DNA from: Actinomadura kijaniata NBRC 14229
GTDB taxonomy: Bacteria; Actinomycetota; Actinomycetes; Streptosporangiales; Streptosporangiaceae
Assembly: GCF_001552175.1 (NCBI RefSeq)
Contig: NZ_BCQR01000043.1
Coordinates: 1-64,000, forward strand
DNA length: 64,000 nt
Direction: 5' to 3'
Shown here: piece after piece, positions 35,000 to 42,957 of the stretch
How positions within the stretch are numbered: the stretch's first letter is position 1
Layout: every line of letters starts with the position of its first letter
Program-made: the position numbers and the translations under genes
Notes under the pieces: model-generated
Told to the model about the DNA's origin: nothing
The model's input: the letters and a program-made list of their open reading frames with translations, nothing else
Databases searched by the model: none

Positions 35000-37273
35000 T
35001 TGACTCGCGCCAACCTGGTGCGGGTGGTCCTGGCGTTCGCCGTGCTCGCCGGATCGCTCTACTTCGCCCTGTCCCAACCCGCCCGCCTGGGCCTCGACCT
35101 GCGCGGCGGCACCCAGATCGTCCTGGAGACCAAGGACGCCCCGAACGTCAAGGCCGACCGCGAGGCCACCGACCGTGCCAAGGAGGTCCTGGAACGCCGG
35201 GTCAACGCGCTCGGCGTCGCCGAGTCCTCGATGACCCGCTCCGGCGAGCGGCGGATCATCGTCGAGCTGCCCGACGTGCAGGACCCGACGCAGGCCGCCG
35301 GCGCGCTCGGCCGGACCGCGCAGCTGACCGCGCACCCGGTCCGGCCCGACCCCACGGCCAAGCCCGCCAAGGGGGAGCAGGCGCTCCCCGACGAGCAGGG
35401 CCAGCCCGTCCTGCTCGGCCCGCCCGTGCTGACCGGCGACGGCGTCGAGTCGGCGTCCGCGCAGTTCGACGCCCAGGGCGGCACCGGCTGGTCGGTCAAC
35501 ATCAAGTTCCGCGGCGACGGCGGCCGGGCCTGGGAGAAGGTCACCGCCGAGGCCGCCTGCAAGTCCGGCCACGACCGCCGGGTGGCGTTCGTGCTGGACG
35601 GCAAGGTGATCTCCTCGCCGTCGGTCACCGAGCAGGTCGCCTGCGGCGTCGGCATCACCGGCGGCGCCACCCAGATCACCGGCAGCTTCGGCCCCGAGGA
35701 GGTCAAGGAGCTGTCGGCGCTGATCCAGGGCGGCTCGCTGCCGGTCCCGGTGCAGATCATCGAGCAGCGGGTGGTCGGCCCCACCCTGGGCGCCGAGGCC
35801 ATCGAGGCCAGCGCCTGGGCGGCGGTCATCGGCGTGATCCTCACCGGCCTGTTCATCATCTTCGTCTACCGGCTGGCCGGGTTCCTGGCCACCATCGCCC
35901 TGGCCTGCTACGCGCTGATCTCCTACGCGGCGCTGGTGGCGATGGGTGCGACGCTCACCCTGCCGGGCCTGGCGGGCTTCGTGCTGGCCATCGGCATGGC
36001 GATCGACGCGAACGTGCTGGCGTTCGAACGCGCCCGGGAGGAGTACGCCCACGCCCCCAGGCGCGGCCTGGGCAGCGCCCTGACCACCGGCTTCACCAAG
36101 GCCTGGTCGGCGATCGCCGACTCCAACATCACGACCCTGCTGGCGGGCGGCCTGCTGTTCTTCCTGGCCTCCGGGCCGGTGAAGGGCTTCGGTGTCACGC
36201 TGGCGATCGGCGTGCTGGGCTCGCTGGTGTCGGCGATGCTGCTCAGCCGCGTCCTCACCGAGGCGGTCCTGTCCCGCCGCGTGATCGAGCGCCATCCGGC
36301 CCTGTCGGGGCTGAACGGCGTCGGCCGCGTCCGCCGCTGGCTGGACCGCCGCCGCCCGGACCTGATGAAGCGCCGCGCCCTGTGGCTGTCGATCTCCGGG
36401 GTGGCCGTCGTCCTCGCCGTCACCGGGATCTTCGCGCGCGGCCTGAACTTCGGCGTGGAGTTCACCGGCGGCCGCCTGGTCGAGTACTCCACCTCCAAGC
36501 CGGTCGACATCGACACCGCCCGCGAGGCCGTCGCCAAGGCGGGCTTCCCCCGCGCGGTGGTGCAGGAGTCCGGCAAGGACGACATCTCGGTCCGCACCGA
36601 GAAGCTCGACAACGCCGAGGTCACCAAGATCCAGAACGCGCTCGCCGAGCGGGGCGGCCCGACCACCAAGCAGCGCGACGAGCTGATCGGTCCCAGCCTC
36701 GGCGACGAGCTGCGCACCAAGGCCCTGATCGCGCTGGCCGTCGCCCTGCTGGTCCAGCTCGCCTACCTGGCGTTCCGGTTCCGCTGGACGTTCGGCGCGG
36801 GCGCGGTGGTGGCGATGTTCCACGACGTGGCCATCGTCACCGGGGTGTTCGCCTGGCTCGGAAAACCGGTCGACGGCGTCTTCCTGGCCGCGCTGCTGAC
36901 GGTGATCGGCTACTCGGTGAACGACTCGGTCGTGGTCTTCGACCGCATCCGCGAGCTGTGGGGCGAGCGCCGCGACGCGCCGTTCGCCGAGGTCGCGAAC
37001 CTGGGCGCGCTCCAGACGGTGCCCCGCACGGTCAACACCGGCATGGGCGCGGTGTTCATCCTGGCCGCGCTGGCGATCCTGGGCGGCGACTCGCTGACCG
37101 ACTTCGCGATCGCCCTGCTGATCGGCATCGGGGTGGGGACCTACTCCAGCGTCTTCACCGCGACGCCGCTGGCGGTCTTCTTCGAGCGCTTCACGAAGGC
37201 CCCCGCCCCGCACGCGAAGAAGCTCCAGCGTCCGGCCCGCCGCGACCCGCACGACTCGGGCGCGGTGATCTGA
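35000..37273 (+). CDS. secDF: Fused protein translocase subunit SecDF
   Basis: SecDF uses the proton gradient to pull secreted proteins through SecYEG. The 757-residue chain is SecD (1-420: GLDLRGGTQIVLE, the P1 domain, then GFVLAIGMAIDANVLAFERARE) joined to SecF (about 450-740: GLNFGVEFTGGRLVEY, VIGYSVNDSVVVFDRIRE). About twelve membrane helices. TTG 35000 is chosen because GGAGG lies 8 nt before it. In actinomycetes the housekeeping secD and secF are normally separate genes beside ruvB and yajC, which are not here, so this is probably a second, paralogous copy. Its last 83 bp overlap the sensor kinase gene on the other strand. Confidence 0.94.
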   Translation: MTRANLVRVVLAFAVLAGSLYFALSQPARLGLDLRGGTQIVLETKDAPNVKADREATDRAKEVLERRVNALGVAESSMTRSGERRIIVELPDVQDPTQAAGALGRTAQLTAHPVRPDPTAKPAKGEQALPDEQGQPVLLGPPVLTGDGVESASAQFDAQGGTGWSVNIKFRGDGGRAWEKVTAEAACKSGHDRRVAFVLDGKVISSPSVTEQVACGVGITGGATQITGSFGPEEVKELSALIQGGSLPVPVQIIEQRVVGPTLGAEAIEASAWAAVIGVILTGLFIIFVYRLAGFLATIALACYALISYAALVAMGATLTLPGLAGFVLAIGMAIDANVLAFERAREEYAHAPRRGLGSALTTGFTKAWSAIADSNITTLLAGGLLFFLASGPVKGFGVTLAIGVLGSLVSAMLLSRVLTEAVLSRRVIERHPALSGLNGVGRVRRWLDRRRPDLMKRRALWLSISGVAVVLAVTGIFARGLNFGVEFTGGRLVEYSTSKPVDIDTAREAVAKAGFPRAVVQESGKDDISVRTEKLDNAEVTKIQNALAERGGPTTKQRDELIGPSLGDELRTKALIALAVALLVQLAYLAFRFRWTFGAGAVVAMFHDVAIVTGVFAWLGKPVDGVFLAALLTVIGYSVNDSVVVFDRIRELWGERRDAPFAEVANLGALQTVPRTVNTGMGAVFILAALAILGGDSLTDFAIALLIGIGVGTYSSVFTATPLAVFFERFTKAPAPHAKKLQRPARRDPHDSGAVI

Positions 37274-38396
37274 CCCCGTCCCCCCGGGGCCGCGCGGACG
37301 CGGCCCCGGAGGGCAGGGTCACCGTCACGGCGAGCCCGCCGCCCGGCTCGGGCGCCAGGTCGAGCCGTCCCCCGTGCGCGTCGACGACGGCGGCGGCCAG
37401 GGGGAGCCCGAGGCCGTGGCCGCGCCGGGCCGGGTCGGGGTCGGCGGTGCGGCCCCGCGCCCGGAAGAACGGCTCGGTCAGCGCGCCGACCAGGTCCGCC
37501 GGGACCACGGGCCCGGTGTTGCGCACCACCAGACGGGACCCGCCGTCCCCAGTCCCGGTCCGCACCGACGCCGACCCGCCCTCGGGGAGGTTGTGCCGCA
37601 GGGCGTTGCGCAGGAGGTTGGCCGCCATCCGGACCAGCAGGGCCCCGTCGCCGGCGACGGGCGCCGGAGCGAGGTCGGCCGCCAGCGTCACGCCCAGGGC
37701 GGCGGCCTCCTCCCGCACCTCGTGCAGCGCGCGGGCCGTGGTCCGGGCCAGGTCCTCCGGCGCGGACGCCACCGGCGCGCCGTCGATGGCCGACAGCCGC
37801 AGCAGCGCGTCGACGACCTCGACGCCGCGCTCGTTGGTCTCGCGCAGCCGCCGCAGCAGCCGCACGTGGTCCTGGCCGCCGGGGTCGGCGATCGCCACGT
37901 CCAGCATCGTGCGGGTGACCGACAGCGGGGTGCGCAGCTCGTGCGAGGCGTTGGCGGCGAACCGGCGCTGCCGTTCGAACGACGCCTGGAGCCGGTCCAG
38001 CATCAGGTCGAAGGTGTCGGACAGGTCGGTGAACTCGTCCCGCCGCCCGGTGAGCCCGATCCGGTGGTCCAGGGACCCCTCGGCGGCCCGCCGGGCCGCC
38101 CGGTTGATCTCCTGGAGGGGCCGCAGCACCCGGCCCGCGACGAGCCAGCCGCCGCCCAGCCCGATCACGGCCAGCAGCGCCAGCGCCCAGCCCGAGGCCG
38201 TCAGCAACGTGTCCAGGATCTCCCCGCGCGACGGCGCCCACCGGGTCTCCCGGGGGTTGGCGGGCGCCAGCGGGTAGTTGGGGACGTACCGCATGCCCAC
38301 GTAGACCACCGCCATGGTGACCGCCCCGGCGCACACCAGGAACAGCGCGTAGCTCAGCGTCAGCCGCAGCCGCGCCGTCAGCCGGAACCCGCTCAC
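37191..38396 (-). CDS. Sensor histidine kinase (HAMP, HisKA, HATPase)
   Basis: A 401-residue membrane kinase. Two helices (about 11-33 and 66-88) bracket a short external loop of some 30 residues; HAMP follows (89-145), then the phospho-acceptor H152 in ASHELRTPLS and the ATP-binding domain (NLLRNALRHN, GHGLGLPLAA). The small loop suggests it senses a membrane-near signal, as VanS proteins do. GTG 38396 overlaps the response regulator stop (GTGA). The C-terminal 30 residues are a low-complexity Arg/Gly tail running antisense into secDF. Confidence 0.93.
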   Translation of the reverse strand: MSGFRLTARLRLTLSYALFLVCAGAVTMAVVYVGMRYVPNYPLAPANPRETRWAPSRGEILDTLLTASGWALALLAVIGLGGGWLVAGRVLRPLQEINRAARRAAEGSLDHRIGLTGRRDEFTDLSDTFDLMLDRLQASFERQRRFAANASHELRTPLSVTRTMLDVAIADPGGQDHVRLLRRLRETNERGVEVVDALLRLSAIDGAPVASAPEDLARTTARALHEVREEAAALGVTLAADLAPAPVAGDGALLVRMAANLLRNALRHNLPEGGSASVRTGTGDGGSRLVVRNTGPVVPADLVGALTEPFFRARGRTADPDPARRGHGLGLPLAAAVVDAHGGRLDLAPEPGGGLAVTVTLPSGAASARPRGDGVRSPRPSRAGRGGPDAGASSRAGRGPS

Positions 38397-39058
38397 CGGT
38401 CCGCCTCCAGCCGGTAGCCGACGCCTGGCACGGTGTGGATCACCGGGGGGTCGCCCAGCCGGGCGCGCAGCGCCGAGATCGTGATGCGCACGGCGTTGGT
38501 GAACGGGTCGGCGTTCTCGTCCCAGGCCCGCTCCAGCAGCGTCTCGGCGCTGACCACGCCGCCCCCGGCGGCCACCAGCACCTCCAGCACGGCGAACTGC
38601 TTGCGCGCCAGCGCCACGTACCGCCCGTCCCGGTACACCTCGCGCCGGAACGGGTCGAGCCGGATCCCGGCGTGCTCCAGCACCGGCGGCGCGCCGTGGG
38701 CGGGCCGCCGCGCCAGCGACCGCAGCCGCACCACCAGCTCGGGCAGCTCGAACGGCTTGGTCAGGTAGTCGTCGGCCCCGATCTCGAACCCGGCGACCTT
38801 GGCGGCCAGGTCGCCCGCCGCCGTCAGCATGATCACCCGGCAGCCGAGCCCGCGCCCCACGATCCACCGGCACACGTCGTCGCCGTGCACGCCGGGGATG
38901 TCGCGGTCGAGCACCACCACGTCGTAGTCGTGGACGGCCAGCCGCTCCAGCGCCGCGTGGCCGTCCCCGGCGATGTCGGCGGCGATGGCCTCCAGGCGCA
39001 GCCCGGCCTGCACGGCCTCGGCCAGATAAGGCTCGTCCTCGACGACGAGAACCCGCAT
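38393..39058 (-). CDS. OmpR-family response regulator
   Basis: A 221-residue DNA-binding partner of the kinase. Receiver domain with phospho-acceptor D51 (VVVLDRDIPG), Thr in MLTAAGD and Lys in YLTKPFE, then an OmpR-type winged helix (AVRITISALRARLGDPPVIHTVPGVGYRLEADR). Divergent from the VanY-like gene over 106 bp that contain inverted and direct CGTATG motifs, its likely binding sites. Confidence 0.94.
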   Translation of the reverse strand: MRVLVVEDEPYLAEAVQAGLRLEAIAADIAGDGHAALERLAVHDYDVVVLDRDIPGVHGDDVCRWIVGRGLGCRVIMLTAAGDLAAKVAGFEIGADDYLTKPFELPELVVRLRSLARRPAHGAPPVLEHAGIRLDPFRREVYRDGRYVALARKQFAVLEVLVAAGGGVVSAETLLERAWDENADPFTNAVRITISALRARLGDPPVIHTVPGVGYRLEADR

Positions 39059-39098
39059 GAATCCCCCCGATCGGTCCGGGACCCATGGTAGGCGGCGG

Positions 39099-39131
39099 CG
39101 TATATCGAAAACGTATGTGAAAAGGCATACG
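39099..39131. promoter_or_regulatory. Operator candidate between response regulator and vanY-like gene
   Basis: CGTATAT (39099-39105) and CGTATGT (39112-39118) are direct repeats 13 bp apart, and CGTATG (39112-39117) with CATACG (39126-39131) is an inverted repeat with an 8-bp gap. TACGCT (39128-39133) could be the -10 box of the vanY-like gene. The pattern fits binding by the adjacent response regulator. Confidence 0.55.
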
Positions 39132-39164
39132 CTCTCGCAACGCGCTTTCGGGTGGATTGGCGAC

Positions 39165-39716
39165 ATGTCCGCTCACCGCATTACCGCCATGATCACCTCG
39201 GCCCTCCTGGCAACGTCGCTGACCCTCGCGGCCTGCACGGACGCTCCCGCGCCCCTGGACGCCCGGCCCTCCCCGAAAGAGGACGGGCGCATTTCCGACG
39301 CCCGCGGGATCTCCCCCTTCGACACCCGCCATCCGGCCATTCGCCATCTGGACGCGGACCTCCTGCGGGGGGTGCGGAAGGCCGCCGACAAAGCGAGGCG
39401 GCAGGGTGTCGAAATGTTCGTGACCTCCGGCTGGCGGAGCGTGGAGTACCAGCGGAGCCTCCAGGAACGGGCGGTGGCCCGGTACGGCAGCCGCGAGCAG
39501 GCCGAGCGCTTCGTGCTGTCCCCCGAGAAGTCGGCCCACGTGCGGGGCGAGGCCGTCGACATCGGCCCGACCGACGCCGACGACTGGCTCATCCGCAACG
39601 GCGCGGAGTTCGGCCTGTGCCAGACCTACGCCAACGAGATGTGGCACTTCGAGCTGGCCACCAGGCCCGGCGGCGAGTGCCCGCCCCCGAAGTCCGACGC
39701 CACCGCCGCCCACTGA
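39165..39716 (+). CDS. VanY-like D-alanyl-D-alanine carboxypeptidase lipoprotein (M15)
   Basis: A 183-residue zinc peptidase trimming the terminal D-Ala from peptidoglycan stem peptides. The signal peptide ends LAAC with Cys at 24. The M15 motifs are complete: SGWRS near 88-92, SAHVRGEAVDI with H125 and D132, and NEMWHFE with E158 and H161. The divergent kinase/regulator pair recalls VanRS-VanY organisation, but vanH, vanA and vanX are absent, so this may be cell-wall remodelling rather than glycopeptide resistance. Confidence 0.9.
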   Translation: MSAHRITAMITSALLATSLTLAACTDAPAPLDARPSPKEDGRISDARGISPFDTRHPAIRHLDADLLRGVRKAADKARRQGVEMFVTSGWRSVEYQRSLQERAVARYGSREQAERFVLSPEKSAHVRGEAVDIGPTDADDWLIRNGAEFGLCQTYANEMWHFELATRPGGECPPPKSDATAAH

Positions 39717-39722
39717 CCCGGA

Positions 39723-40682
39723 TCAGCCCCCCACCAGGGACGTCCGCAGCCGCCCGGTGACGTAGCAGACGGAGGTCCGCTCCCCCTGGTACTCCCAGTT
39801 GGACTGCCCGGGGAACGTGTACCAGCCCTTCACGGGAGTCCCGGCCCGGCGGGCGACCGCCGAATTATGCCGGGAGCACTCGGCGTCGGCGATCCGCCGC
39901 ACGGTCCTCTCTCCGGGGTAGGACGAGCCGGAGAACGGCACGACGCGGGTGACCTGGCCGTCGTGCGGCTCGCCGCAGTCCGCCAGCCGGACGCTGGACC
40001 CCACGTTCGCGAGGGTGCGGAAGCAGTCGCCGACCTTGAGCTCGGTCCACAGCCGCGCCTGTACGGCCCGCCCGGCGATCGACCCGGTCACGGTGGCGCC
40101 CACGGCCGTGGCCGCCGCGCAGCGCATGGTGCGGTCACCTTCCTCCCACGCGAACTGCATCGGGTAGAGGGCGACCACCTGGCCGCCCGGAATCGGCTGT
40201 TCGCTGCCGAAGCGCCTCCTGAACTGCCTCTGGCACTCGTCTCGCCCGAGGCCGGCGAGCCGCGCGCCGCCCGGATAGGGCCCGGCGGGCATGGCGTAGG
40301 TCGCCAGCAGCTCCGCCTCGTGCGGCCGGGCGCAGTCCACGACGCGCGCGTCGATGAAGATCGGCCGTCCGCTGGGGAAGTCCAGGCAGTCGCCCACCTT
40401 CGGCCCCGCCGGGGCGGTGGCGGGCCGGGCGGGCGGCTTGGGGGGAGCGTCCCGCCAGGTCAGCGCCACCACGGCCGCCGCCGTCGCGAGCACCGCTGCG
40501 AGCAGTGCGAGAAGCACCGGGCGGCCGAGCCGCATTCCACCGGGGCCCACCGGAGGACCGGCCGGGCGAGGATGCCCTTCTTCGGCCGGACCGTGCGGAT
40601 GACGGGCCGGTGCGGGTGTTGGCGGGGTGTCCGGGGCGGTCCAGGGTGAGGGGTCGGGGGGTGAGGTCACGGGGCGTGACAT
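39723..40682 (-). CDS. Septum formation family membrane protein with two tandem domains
   Basis: A 319-residue protein with a Pro-rich cytoplasmic N-terminus (about 1-50), one membrane helix (RPVLLALLAAVLATAAAVVALTW), and two external copies of the septum-formation (Septum_form) domain. Each copy begins VGDC and has the Cys-x-x-x-His-(E/D) element (CARPHEAE, CGEPHDGQ). The family is named for an actinobacterial gene linked to septation, and its molecular role is unknown. ATG 40682 is used; convergent with the vanY-like gene. Confidence 0.82.
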   Translation of the reverse strand: MSRPVTSPPDPSPWTAPDTPPTPAPARHPHGPAEEGHPRPAGPPVGPGGMRLGRPVLLALLAAVLATAAAVVALTWRDAPPKPPARPATAPAGPKVGDCLDFPSGRPIFIDARVVDCARPHEAELLATYAMPAGPYPGGARLAGLGRDECQRQFRRRFGSEQPIPGGQVVALYPMQFAWEEGDRTMRCAAATAVGATVTGSIAGRAVQARLWTELKVGDCFRTLANVGSSVRLADCGEPHDGQVTRVVPFSGSSYPGERTVRRIADAECSRHNSAVARRAGTPVKGWYTFPGQSNWEYQGERTSVCYVTGRLRTSLVGG

Positions 40683-40881
40683 TAGCCTTTTAGGGCGACA
40701 AAAAGGTCACGGTTCGAGGAAAACGCGTTGCGCCCTTTCGGGGCCGCGCGGCACAGTGGAGCGAGTCGCCGGGGAAACGACGGAAAGGGGCGGTGCGATG
40801 CGGGAACGCCAGGAACGCCGCGAACGTCGTCCCGAGGCCGGCCACTAGGCCCTTCCGCAGGTCGGGCGCCGTCGCCGCCAA

Positions 40882-40908
40882 GGGCCGCCCGAGGCGGCCC
40901 CGCTTTTT
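40882..40908 (+). terminator. Intrinsic terminator upstream of the tRNA genes
   Basis: GGGCCGCC-CGA-GGCGGCCC (40882-40900) followed by CGCTTTTT is a classical hairpin plus T tract. No ordinary gene ends just before it; a 16-codon open frame MRERQERRERRPEAGH (40798-40848) is all that precedes it, so a small RNA or micro-peptide transcript may stop here. Confidence 0.75.
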
Positions 40909-40911
40909 CCG

Positions 40912-40983
40912 GGCGCATTCGTCCAGTGGCAAGGACACCACATTCTCGCTGTGGAAACACGGGTTCGATTCCCGTATGCGCTG
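40912..40983 (+). tRNA. tRNA-Glu (anticodon CUC)
   Basis: A full cloverleaf of 72 nt. The acceptor stem GGCGCAT/ATGCGCT closes with a G-U first pair, D arm GTCC/GGAC, anticodon stem CCACA/TGTGG with loop TTCTCGC (anticodon CTC), and T arm ACGGG-TTCGATT-CCCGT. The discriminator is G and CCA is not encoded. Position 37 is G, where tRNA-Glu normally has A. A second tRNA-Glu follows after 6 nt. Confidence 0.85.
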
Positions 40984-40989
40984 CTTTCC

Positions 40990-41061
40990 GGCCGGGTCGA
41001 CCAACGGTAGGTCACCTCGCCTTCACCGAGGCCCGTGCGGGTTCGAGTCCCGTCCCGGCCA
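40990..41061 (+). tRNA. tRNA-Glu (anticodon UUC) with C at position 33
   Basis: A 72-nt cloverleaf: acceptor GGCCGGG/CCCGGCC, D arm GACC/GGTC, anticodon stem CCTCG/CGAGG with loop CCTTCAC (anticodon TTC), T arm GCGGG-TTCGAGT-CCCGT, discriminator A, no encoded CCA. The base before the anticodon is C instead of the almost universal U33, which is required for the U-turn. It may be an auxiliary or decaying tRNA. Confidence 0.8.
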
Positions 41062-41146
41062 CTTGTCATCTCGCGCTCATCCGCCGGTCGCCCGGCGGCC
41101 ATCCGGTGATGATCACCTGCTCCCGGAGCGACGGGAGAGCATGCGG

Positions 41147-42898
41147 ATGAGGCGACGTGCGGCGGCGGCCGCGGTCACGGCGGTGGCCGTGACGGCCGCG
41201 ACCGGAGGAACGGCGACGGCGGCGGTCGAGCCGGTGGACGTGCAACTGCTGGCCATCACCGACCTCCACGGTTACCTCCAGCCCTACGACGACGCCAACG
41301 GGCAGGTGAGGCTGCCCGACGGGACCGTGCTCAAGGTCGGCGGGGCCGCCTACAACGCCGCGCACCTCAAGCGGCTGCGGGCCGGCCAGCGCAACTCGAT
41401 CACCTTCTCGGCGGGGGACGGCTTCAGCGGCTGGCCGTTCGAGGTCGACGCCTTCCAGGACGAGCCCACCATCGAGGTCCTCAACGCGTTCGGCCTGCGC
41501 TTCTCGGCCGTGGGCAACCACGAGCTGGACGTCTCGCCGGAGTTCCTGAAGGACCACATGGGCCGGGGGCGCTGCTTCGGCCGGGTGGACGTGGACAGTT
41601 GCTTCACCGACTCCACGGGGCGGCGGTTCCGCGGGGCGCGGTTCCCCTTCCTCAGCGCCAACATCGTGGACGCGCGGACCGGACGCCCGATCCTGCGGCC
41701 CTACACCGTCGAGTGGGCGCGGGGGAGCGGCGGCCGCCGGATCCCGGTCGGGTTCATCAACCTCACCGTCACCGACACCCCGGTCGGCAGCACCTCCTAC
41801 CAGCCGGGCCTGAGGGCGCTGCCGCTGGTGGAGACGGCCGCGCGGTACGCCGCCGAGCTGCGCCGCAAGGGCGTGCGGGCGATCGTCGCCAACGTCCACG
41901 AGGGCGGCCAGGCCGACGGCGCGGGCTTCAACGGCTGCAACAGGCCCTCCGGCCCGGTGATCGACTTCGCGCGGGCCGCCTCGCCCGACATCGACGCGAT
42001 CGTCACCGGGCACTGGCACGCGGGCTTCAACTGCTCGATCCCCGACCCCGCCGGCCGGCCCCGGCCGGTCGTCGAGGGCCTCAACCACGGGCGGCTGATC
42101 AGCGAGATCGGCCTGCGGCTCGATCCGCGCACCGGCGAGGTGGTCCGGGACCGCACCACCGCCGTCAACCACCCCGTCACCCGCGACATCGCCCCCGACC
42201 CCGAGGTCGGGAGGATCGTCTCCCACTGGAAGGCCCGCGGGGAACGGCGCGCCGCCGAGCCCCTCGCCCGGCAGACCGGGGATCTCACCCGGACCCCCAA
42301 CGCCCACGGCGAGAGCACCCTGGGCGACCTGGCCGCCGACGTGCAGCACTGGACCGCCGCCCGCACCCGGCGGGGCCGCGCCGACCTCGCCCTGGTGGCG
42401 ACCCGGCCGCACAAGGGGTCGACGGCGCTGGCCCGGGACCTGCCGTTCGCGAAGGGGAACGCGGCGGGCGACGCCGACGGGGTGATCACCTTCGGGGAGG
42501 CGTGGGCCGCCTACGGCTACGGCAACCCCGTCCTCACCGTCACCGTGACCGGTGAGCAGATCCACCAGGCCCTCGAACAGCAGTGGCGGGACGGCCGCTT
42601 CGCGCCGCTGGCCGTGTCGCGCAACGTCCGCTATCGGTACGACGCCTCCCGCCCCGAGGGCGACCGCGTGGATCCCGGGGACGTGACCATCGACGGGAGG
42701 CCGCTGGACACCGGCCGCGACTACCGGCTGGCGGCCCTGGCCTACACCCTCATCGGAGCCGACGGGTACCCCGCGTTCGCCGGGTTCCGGCAGGCGTACC
42801 GCAACCAGCCCGCCGACCACGAGGCGTTCGTCGCCTACCTGAGGGCGCACCCGACGGTCACGCCCCCGCCCCCGGACCGCGTCACCGGCGGAACGTGA
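41147..42898 (+). CDS. Secreted bifunctional metallophosphatase/5'-nucleotidase
   Basis: A 583-residue exported phosphoesterase of the UshA/5'-nucleotidase family that releases nucleosides and phosphate from nucleotides outside the cell. A signal peptide (RRRAAAAAVTAVAVTAATGGTATA) is followed by the calcineurin-like metal domain with AITDLHG, SAGDGF, VGNHELD and TGHWHAGF, and the C-terminal nucleotide-binding domain (ITFGEAWAAYGYGNPVLTVTVTG, LIGADGYPAF). ATG 41141 and 41147 are both possible; 41147 leaves a 9-nt gap after GGGAG. A tandem hairpin terminator follows. Confidence 0.93.
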   Translation: MRRRAAAAAVTAVAVTAATGGTATAAVEPVDVQLLAITDLHGYLQPYDDANGQVRLPDGTVLKVGGAAYNAAHLKRLRAGQRNSITFSAGDGFSGWPFEVDAFQDEPTIEVLNAFGLRFSAVGNHELDVSPEFLKDHMGRGRCFGRVDVDSCFTDSTGRRFRGARFPFLSANIVDARTGRPILRPYTVEWARGSGGRRIPVGFINLTVTDTPVGSTSYQPGLRALPLVETAARYAAELRRKGVRAIVANVHEGGQADGAGFNGCNRPSGPVIDFARAASPDIDAIVTGHWHAGFNCSIPDPAGRPRPVVEGLNHGRLISEIGLRLDPRTGEVVRDRTTAVNHPVTRDIAPDPEVGRIVSHWKARGERRAAEPLARQTGDLTRTPNAHGESTLGDLAADVQHWTAARTRRGRADLALVATRPHKGSTALARDLPFAKGNAAGDADGVITFGEAWAAYGYGNPVLTVTVTGEQIHQALEQQWRDGRFAPLAVSRNVRYRYDASRPEGDRVDPGDVTIDGRPLDTGRDYRLAALAYTLIGADGYPAFAGFRQAYRNQPADHEAFVAYLRAHPTVTPPPPDRVTGGT

Positions 42899-42900
42899 GA

Positions 42901-42929
42901 AAGGGCACACCCGTGCGGGGTGCGCCCTT
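42901..42929. terminator. Terminator between 5'-nucleotidase and GH15 genes
   Basis: AAGGGCACACCC pairs with GGGTGCGCCCTT with one mismatch, loop about GTGCG, and TTGTC follows. The genes on both sides converge on it, so it may act both ways. Confidence 0.7.
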
Positions 42930-42957
42930 GTCACGTGGCCGAACAGGCCGGTACGGG

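Noticed and set aside
39165-39716. A complete vancomycin-resistance operon
   Set aside because: Only a kinase, a regulator and a VanY-like enzyme are present; no vanH, vanA or vanX-like genes are seen in the window.
40793-41146. Extended N-terminus of the 5'-nucleotidase across the tRNA genes
   Set aside because: It would translate through a terminator and two tRNA genes. The signal peptide begins near 41141-41147.
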